From Allobosea sp. OK403 (GTDB lineage Bacteria > Pseudomonadota > Alphaproteobacteria > Rhizobiales > Beijerinckiaceae), in assembly GCF_900113835.1 (NCBI RefSeq), contig NZ_FOQV01000009.1, forward strand, positions 1 to 64,000: a DNA stretch of 64,000 nucleotides, written 5' to 3'. This document shows positions 58,710 through 64,000 of the stretch, piece after piece; within the stretch, counting starts at the first letter, position 1; every line of letters begins with the position of its first letter. The position numbers and the translations under genes are program-made. A model generated the notes under the pieces. The model had not been told where the DNA came from and did not search any database. It worked only from the letters and a program-made list of their open reading frames with translations.

Positions 58710-60104
58710 ATGCAGCACTTTCTGGAAGACGATGCCTGGAATGCCCGTAGCCGGCTGACCGCAGCCACGCTGGGCCTTGGAGCTTTCCTGGCGAATTTCG
58801 ACGTGACCTCGGTCGTGGTCGTCATGCCGGCAATCGGGACGGATCTCGGCGTCCCCGTGGACGGCCTGGCCTGGATCGTCGATGCCTACAGCATAGCCTT
58901 TACCGCGACCTTGCTCGTGGCGGGCGCCCTGGCCGACCGCTTCGGCCGGCGGCGGACGCTCATCATCGGAAATGCCTGGTTCCTCCTAGCATCCCTTGCC
59001 TGTGGCCTTGCGTGGAACAGTCCGTTCTTCCTCATGGCCCGCGCGGCTCAGGGCGGCGGCGCGGCCTTTCTCGTGACCGGGGCTTTCGCCTTGATCGCGT
59101 CCGCGTTTCCGGCGCCGGGACCGCGGGCCCGCGCCTTCGGCATCGTCGGCGTCGTTTCCGGGGTCGCGATGGCGTTGGGGCCGAGCCTGGGCGGCGTGAT
59201 CAGCTCCGAGCTGGGATGGCGATGGATCTTCCTGGCCAATCTGCCGTTCTGCGCCCTGATCGCGCTTGTGGTGCCGCGTATCGTGGCCGAGATGCGCGAC
59301 GACACGGACAAGCCGCTGGACTGGCTTGGGGTCGTTATCCTGACCCTGGCGTTGGGGCTGGTGATCGATGCTATCCTGGAGGCCCGCCATTCGCTGATCC
59401 GCATGGCGATCGGGCTCGCGGCGGGTGCCGGGCTTGTCGCGTTGTTCACCGTCCGGCAACGGCGGCAGCCGCGGCCGATGCTCGATCCGGCCGTTTTCGC
59501 GAGCCGGCCGATGGCCGGCGTCGCCGCCTTGCTGCTGGCCGTCTCGGCGGGATATTGGGCCGTCCTCGTCTACCTGCCGCTTTTCCTGGGCAGCGCCTTC
59601 GGCTGGACGGCCAGGTCGGCCGGGTTGGGGCTGCTGGCCGCGACCCTCCCGATGCTCGTCATCCCGCCCTTTGGCGGTCGCCTCGCATCCCGGCTGGGCT
59701 GGCGGCGGCTGTTCGCGTCGGCGCTGACGCTGGTCGCGATTGGCGGATGCGCGCTGGCCGTAGCGGCGCTCACGGAAGCTAGGGTGCCGGCGGTCGCATG
59801 GGCCTTCGCCGGGATGATGCTGATCGGCATAGGGGCGGCGCTGTCGCATCCGCAATTGTCCGGGGCCGTGATGGCGCTCGCGCCGGCGGAGGCCAGCGGC
59901 ATGGCATCGGCCGTCACCGTCATCGCGAGACAGGCCGGTTTTGCGATGGGCGTCGCCGCGCTTGGCGCGCTTGCGCCGTTCGACCTTGCCGCTGCCGGCT
60001 TCGTCTGGCCCTTCGGCTTTGCCGCTGTCGCGTCGGCGTGCGGCGTGCTGGCTTGCCTGCTGCTCCCGGCTTCATTGAACCGAAGGCACCGGGCTGGAGC
60101 CTGA
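58710..60104 (+). CDS. MFS multidrug efflux transporter (EmrB/QacA-like, DHA2)
   Basis: 464 residues, about 14 predicted membrane helices. Family motifs: FLANFDVTSVVVVMPAIGTD, WIVDAYSIAFTATLLVAGAL, ADRFGRRRTLIIGNAWFLLA (motif A) and SGVAMALGPSLGGVISSELG (motif C). It should expel drugs or a toxic metabolite across the inner membrane by proton antiport. ATG 58710 (MQHFLEDDAWNAR) is preferred; 58638 overlaps the LysR control region. No membrane-fusion partner adjacent. Confidence 0.88.
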   Translation: MQHFLEDDAWNARSRLTAATLGLGAFLANFDVTSVVVVMPAIGTDLGVPVDGLAWIVDAYSIAFTATLLVAGALADRFGRRRTLIIGNAWFLLASLACGLAWNSPFFLMARAAQGGGAAFLVTGAFALIASAFPAPGPRARAFGIVGVVSGVAMALGPSLGGVISSELGWRWIFLANLPFCALIALVVPRIVAEMRDDTDKPLDWLGVVILTLALGLVIDAILEARHSLIRMAIGLAAGAGLVALFTVRQRRQPRPMLDPAVFASRPMAGVAALLLAVSAGYWAVLVYLPLFLGSAFGWTARSAGLGLLAATLPMLVIPPFGGRLASRLGWRRLFASALTLVAIGGCALAVAALTEARVPAVAWAFAGMMLIGIGAALSHPQLSGAVMALAPAEASGMASAVTVIARQAGFAMGVAALGALAPFDLAAAGFVWPFGFAAVASACGVLACLLLPASLNRRHRAGA

Positions 60105-60155
60105 TGTGGCATGGCGTCGGGTCCATGTCCGTTTGGGATCGGCCGATGGAGGTGA

Positions 60156-63100
60156 TCAGCGCCGCACAGGAATGACGGCAGGATCCGGTGCAATCGGTCC
60201 AGCCCCGCTGGATGCGGGTGCAGCCACGGCGGCGCTCGATGCGTCCTGATCTGGCAGCCCCCAGCCCTTGACCAGGCTGTAGATCGCCGGGATCACGATC
60301 AACGTCAGCAGGGTCGAGGAGACCATGCCGCCGATCATCGGGACGGCGATGCGCTGCATGATCTCGGAGCCGGTTCCCGTGCTCCAGAGGATCGGAATCA
60401 AGCCCGCCATGATGGCCACCACGGTCATCATCTTCGGCCGCACCCGCTCGACCGCGCCCAGCATGATCGCCTTATCGAGATCGGCGCGCATGAACGCATG
60501 AGCAGCGGCTTGCCGTCTCGCCCGGACCTCGTTCAGGGCCTGGTCGAGATACATCAGCATGACGACGCCGGTTTCGGCGGCGACCCCGGACAGGGCGATG
60601 AACCCCACCACGACCGCAACCGACATGTTGAAGCCGAGCCACCACATCAGCCACAGCCCGCCGACAAGCGCGAAGGGCAAGGACAGCATGACGATCAGGG
60701 TTTCGGTCAGCCGCCGGAAATTCAGATAGAGCAGCAGGAAGATGATCAGCAGCGTCACGGGGACGACGATCTTCAGCTTCTCCGTGGCGCGCTCCAGGTA
60801 TTCGAACTGCCCGCTCCACTGCACATAGGTGCCTGGCGGAAAGCGAACGCCGTCGGTCACGGCCTTCTGCGCATCGGCGATGTAGCCGCCGAGATCTCGG
60901 TCGTGCATGTCCACGAAGATGTAGAGGGCGAGCTGCCCGTTCTCGGTCCGGATCGAGGTCGGGCCGCGCGCGAGCTGGACCTTGGCGACTTCGCCGAGCG
61001 GCACCGTGCCGCCGCCCGGCATCGAGATCAGCACGTCGCGCGCAATGGCCTGCGGGTCGCTGCGCAGGTCGCGTGGGTAGCGGACATTGACGGTGTAGCG
61101 CTCCCGGCCCTCTATGGTCGTCGTGACCGCGTCGCCGCCGAGCGCCATCGAGATCGTGTCCTGCAGGTTTCCCACCATCAGCCCGTAGCGGGCGAGCGCG
61201 TCCCGGTCCGGCACGATGTCGAGATAGTAGCCGCCGATGACGCGCTCGGCATAGGCGCTGGACGTGCCGGGAACGTTGTGCATCACGGCTTCGATCTCGC
61301 GCGCGGTCTTTTCCATCTCGGCGAGGTCTCGGCCGAGCACCTTGATGCCGACCGGCGTGCGGATGCCGGTGGCGAGCATGTCGGTGCGGGCCTTGATCGG
61401 CATGGTCCAGGCGTTCGAGACGCCGGGGAACTGCAGGGCCTTGTCCATCTCCGCGGTGAGGCTCTCGGTCGTGACCCCCGGCCGCCACTGACCCTTGGGC
61501 TTGAGGTTGACGACCGTCTCGAACATCTCGCTCGGCGCGGGATCGGTCGAGGTGTCGGCCCGCCCGGCCTTGCCATAGACCGACGCGACCTCGGGGAAAC
61601 CCTTGATGATGCGGTCCTGCGTCTGCAGCAATTGGGCCGCCGACGTCACCGAAATCCCCGGCAGCGTCGTCGGCATGAACAGCAGCGTGCCCTCATTCAA
61701 TGCCGGCATGAACTCGGTGCCGAGCTTCCCGAGCGGCCAGGCGCTGGCCCCCAGCACCACGAGCGCCAGCACGATCGTCAGCGCCTTGGCCTTGAGCACG
61801 CCGCGGATCAGCGGCCGGTAGACCCAGATCAGCGCGCGGTTGATCGGGTTCTTGTGTTCCGGGATGATCTTGCCGCGCACGAACAGGATCATCAGCGCCG
61901 GCACCAGCGTGATCGACAGGATGGCGGCGGCGGCCATCGCGAACGTCTTGGTGAAGGCAAGCGGGCCGAACAGGCGGCCCTCCTGCGATTCGAGCGTGAA
62001 GATCGGCATGAACGATACGGTGATGACGAGCAGGCTGAAGAACAGCGATGGCCCCACTTCGCGCGCAGCTTCGATCAGCACCTCGGCCCGGGACCTGCCG
62101 GGCGCGGCGCGCTCCAGATGTTTGTGGGCGTTCTCGATCATCACGATCGCGCCGTCGATCATGGCGCCAATCGCGATCGCGATGCCGCCGAGGCTCATGA
62201 TGTTGGCGCCCAGGCCCAGCAGGCGCATCGCGCCGAAGGCCATCAGGATGCCGACGGGCAGCATCAGGATGGCGACGAGCGCGCTGCGGGTATGCAGCAG
62301 GAACACGATGCAGACGAGCGCGACGATGATGCTCTCCTCGATCAACGTGTGCTTCAGCGTCTCGATGGCGGAGTTGATCAGCTCGGAGCGGTCATAGACC
62401 GGCACGATCTTCGTGCCCTCCGGCAGGCTCGGCATCAGGGTGGCGATGCGCTGCTTGACGCTGTCGATGACATCGAGCGCATTGGAGCCGGAGCGTTGCA
62501 GGGCGATGCCGCTAGCGACCTCGCCTTCGCCATTGAGTTCGGTGATGCCGCGCCGCTCGTCCGGCCCCAGCTCGACGCGCGCCAAGTCCCGGAGCAGCAC
62601 CGGCGTGCCGTTATCTGTCTTCAGCACGATCTTGCCGATGTCGTCGATCCCACGCAGGTAGCCCTTGCCGCGCACGATGAATTCGAACCCGGACAGCTCG
62701 ATCGTGCGTCCGCCGACATCGGTATTGCTGGCGCGAATGACCTCGCGCACCTTATCGAGCGCGATGCCGAGATCGCGCATCCGCTGTGGATCGACGATGA
62801 CGTTGTACTGCTTGACGAAGCCGCCGACGCTGGCGATCTCCGCCACGCCTTCGGCCTTGGCGAGGCCATAGCGCAGCGCGTAATCCTGCGTGGTGCGCGT
62901 CTCCGCCAGGCTCTGGTTCTGCGCCGTGACGGCATATTGATAGACCCAGCCGACGCCGGTCGCATCGGGGCCGAGCGTCGGCGTGACGCCGCTCGGCAGG
63001 CGCTTGGCCGCGGCGTTCAGGTATTCGAGCACGCGCGAGCGCGCCCAGTAGATGTCGGTGCCGTCCTCGAAGATGATGTAGACGAAGGAGACGCCGAAGA

Positions 63101-63359
63101 ACGAGAATCCGCGCACCGCCTTCGACTTCGGCACGGTCAGCATTGCGGTCGTCAAGGGATAGGTGACCTGGTCCTCGACCACCTGCGGGGCCTGGCCGGG
63201 GTTTTCGGTGTAGACGATGACCTGCGTGTCGGAGAGGTCCGGGATCGCGTCGAGCGGCAGGTGGCTCAGCGCGTAGAGCCCACCGGCGACCGCGAACAGG
63301 GTTGCGATCAGCACAAGCATGACGTTGCGGGCCGACCAGGTGATGAGGGATGCGATCAT
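60156..63359 (-). CDS. cusA: CusA/CzcA-family heavy-metal RND efflux pump, Cu(I)/Ag(I) type
   Basis: 1067 residues, about 12 membrane helices with two large periplasmic loops. The start MIASLITWSARNVMLVLIAT and GQAPQVVEDQVTYPLTTAML are family hallmarks. The substrate methionines known from CusA are all present: LLFMPTTLPGIS, APSEMFETVVNL and TDMLATGIRTP; the motif is that of monovalent Cu/Ag pumps rather than Zn/Co/Ni. The proton-relay region is IGAMIDGAIVMIENAHKHLE. With the CusB-type adaptor upstream (4-bp overlap) it forms a tripartite pump; the outer-membrane channel gene would lie beyond the window. Confidence 0.93.
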   Translation of the reverse strand: MIASLITWSARNVMLVLIATLFAVAGGLYALSHLPLDAIPDLSDTQVIVYTENPGQAPQVVEDQVTYPLTTAMLTVPKSKAVRGFSFFGVSFVYIIFEDGTDIYWARSRVLEYLNAAAKRLPSGVTPTLGPDATGVGWVYQYAVTAQNQSLAETRTTQDYALRYGLAKAEGVAEIASVGGFVKQYNVIVDPQRMRDLGIALDKVREVIRASNTDVGGRTIELSGFEFIVRGKGYLRGIDDIGKIVLKTDNGTPVLLRDLARVELGPDERRGITELNGEGEVASGIALQRSGSNALDVIDSVKQRIATLMPSLPEGTKIVPVYDRSELINSAIETLKHTLIEESIIVALVCIVFLLHTRSALVAILMLPVGILMAFGAMRLLGLGANIMSLGGIAIAIGAMIDGAIVMIENAHKHLERAAPGRSRAEVLIEAAREVGPSLFFSLLVITVSFMPIFTLESQEGRLFGPLAFTKTFAMAAAAILSITLVPALMILFVRGKIIPEHKNPINRALIWVYRPLIRGVLKAKALTIVLALVVLGASAWPLGKLGTEFMPALNEGTLLFMPTTLPGISVTSAAQLLQTQDRIIKGFPEVASVYGKAGRADTSTDPAPSEMFETVVNLKPKGQWRPGVTTESLTAEMDKALQFPGVSNAWTMPIKARTDMLATGIRTPVGIKVLGRDLAEMEKTAREIEAVMHNVPGTSSAYAERVIGGYYLDIVPDRDALARYGLMVGNLQDTISMALGGDAVTTTIEGRERYTVNVRYPRDLRSDPQAIARDVLISMPGGGTVPLGEVAKVQLARGPTSIRTENGQLALYIFVDMHDRDLGGYIADAQKAVTDGVRFPPGTYVQWSGQFEYLERATEKLKIVVPVTLLIIFLLLYLNFRRLTETLIVMLSLPFALVGGLWLMWWLGFNMSVAVVVGFIALSGVAAETGVVMLMYLDQALNEVRARRQAAAHAFMRADLDKAIMLGAVERVRPKMMTVVAIMAGLIPILWSTGTGSEIMQRIAVPMIGGMVSSTLLTLIVIPAIYSLVKGWGLPDQDASSAAVAAPASSGAGPIAPDPAVIPVRR

Positions 63360-64000
63360 TTTGCCTCTCCCGCGGCGGTCAGGCCCTGCAAGGCGGCTTT
63401 GAGGTTGCTTTCGGCATCGATCAGGAAATTGGCTGCGATGACGACCTGGTCGCCCTCCGCTACGCCGTCCCGGACCTCGACGAAGTCAGCATTGCGCTGG
63501 CCGAGCTTGACCGGGCGCGGCTCGAAGCGGCCTTCGCCTTTGTCGATGATCACGACCTGGCGCGTGCCACTATCGATGACGGCGCTCATGGGAACGGTGA
63601 TCACCGGCGCTTGGGCGCCGGTGGCGATCTCGGCGTCGACATACATGTCGGGACGAAGGATGCCCTCGGGATTGGCGAGCTCGACGCGCACGCGCGTGGT
63701 CCGCGTCTGCCGATTGACCTGCGGATAGACGACGGCGACCTGGCCGGTGAAGCTCCGGCCGACGAAGCCGCGGGCGTGGACCGTCACGGCCTGGCCGAGC
63801 TCTATCATCGGCAAGTCGCGCTCATTGACGTCGACGAGCGCCCAGACCGTCGATACGTCAGCGAGCCGGAACAGGACGTCGCCGGGCGCTGCCTTCATGC
63901 CATCGACGACATTGCGCTCGGTGACGACACCATCGCGCGGCGCCGTCCAGACGATCGAGGTCGTGACTTTCCGGCTGCGCTCGATCTCGGCGATCACCTC
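63356..64000 (-). CDS. cusB: RND efflux periplasmic adaptor (CusB-like), C-terminal part
   Basis: 214 residues are visible; the start lies beyond the window end. TAPRDGVVTERNVVDGMKAA, PGDVLFRLADVSTVWALVDV, NERDLPMIELGQAVTVHARG and GRSFTGQVAVVYPQVNRQTR are the lipoyl and beta-barrel domains of CusB-type membrane-fusion proteins, followed by a membrane-proximal domain (VPMSAVIDSGTRQVVIIDKG). It bridges CusA to the outer-membrane channel. Stop overlaps the CusA start. Confidence 0.9.
   Translation of the reverse strand, partial: EVIAEIERSRKVTTSIVWTAPRDGVVTERNVVDGMKAAPGDVLFRLADVSTVWALVDVNERDLPMIELGQAVTVHARGFVGRSFTGQVAVVYPQVNRQTRTTRVRVELANPEGILRPDMYVDAEIATGAQAPVITVPMSAVIDSGTRQVVIIDKGEGRFEPRPVKLGQRNADFVEVRDGVAEGDQVVIAANFLIDAESNLKAALQGLTAAGEAK

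Noticed and set aside
60498..63728. 1076-codon plus-strand frame opposite cusA
   Set aside because: Composition-driven shadow rich in His, Asp, Arg and Gln; cusA motifs on the other strand are decisive.

Overview
The window is GC-rich chromosomal DNA of an alphaproteobacterium, most likely a soil or plant-associated member of the Hyphomicrobiales (Bosea-like). This placement is inferred from codon use, from the dominance of ABC uptake operons, and from dispersed palindromic repeats of kinds common in that order. I found no rRNA, tRNA, CRISPR array, transposase or integrase.

Layout. 1-3.2 kb: the end of a Cys/Met-metabolism PLP enzyme, an EamA exporter and an ABC exporter. 3.4-4.0 kb: a ParDE toxin-antitoxin pair behind a palindrome. 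4.3-17.2 kb: one long minus-strand dipeptide/oligopeptide operon. It holds an internally deleted binding-protein relic, a 48-codon ORF, DppBCDF-type transporter genes, two intact binding proteins on either side of an unusual M28 peptidase homologue, a CocE/NonD hydrolase and an MmgE/PrpD protein. A divergent IclR regulator at 17.3 kb has a perfect 19-bp palindrome just before its start. 18.2-28.3 kb: an AraC regulator, an alpha/beta hydrolase, small hypothetical genes, a truncated serine-hydrolase tail, a 928-residue autotransporter, an MHYT-PAS-GGDEF-EAL protein and a DUF1028 protein.

28.5-40.3 kb is an accessory island of lower and uneven GC. It carries two tandem paralogous secreted proteins (shared N-termini, divergent C-termini), a 93-residue secreted YD-repeat protein and a 2005-residue Rhs/YD protein ending in a nuclease-like tip. 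Its putative immunity gene follows, then a promoterless orphan Rhs core with a second nuclease-like tip, a DUF6572-like immunity gene and a third, decayed core. About 0.94 kb of core DNA is duplicated almost exactly, so the tip can be exchanged by recombination. At the left edge an 81-codon fragment appears to be the cut-off end of a gene that once preceded the DUF1028 gene.

40.4-49.1 kb: a GntR/FCD regulator diverges from a catabolic operon with an amino-acid-type ABC transporter, an M20 deacylase, an enolase-superfamily enzyme, an ectoine-hydrolase/creatinase-like M24 protein and a class I glutamine amidotransferase with an unusual N-terminal half. Together they suggest uptake and breakdown of an unidentified N-acylated or cyclic amino-acid derivative. 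49.2-53.3 kb: an Lrp/AsnC regulator diverges from an indolepyruvate ferredoxin oxidoreductase. 53.5-57.6 kb: an XRE-cupin regulator diverges from a second amino-acid ABC operon that holds a BacA/prephenate-dehydratase-like gene, but its ATPase gene is reduced to a 25-codon Walker B relic. 57.6-64 kb: a LysR regulator with a divergent MFS exporter, then a CusA-type Cu/Ag efflux pump with the end of its CusB adaptor.

At least four repeat families punctuate the intergenic spaces, and one nested palindrome lies inside the amino-acid transporter operon. The best candidates for new biology are the Rhs island with its tandem tail-fibre-like secreted proteins, the orphan catabolic operon with the amidotransferase fusion, and the peptide operon with its catalytically altered M28 homologue.
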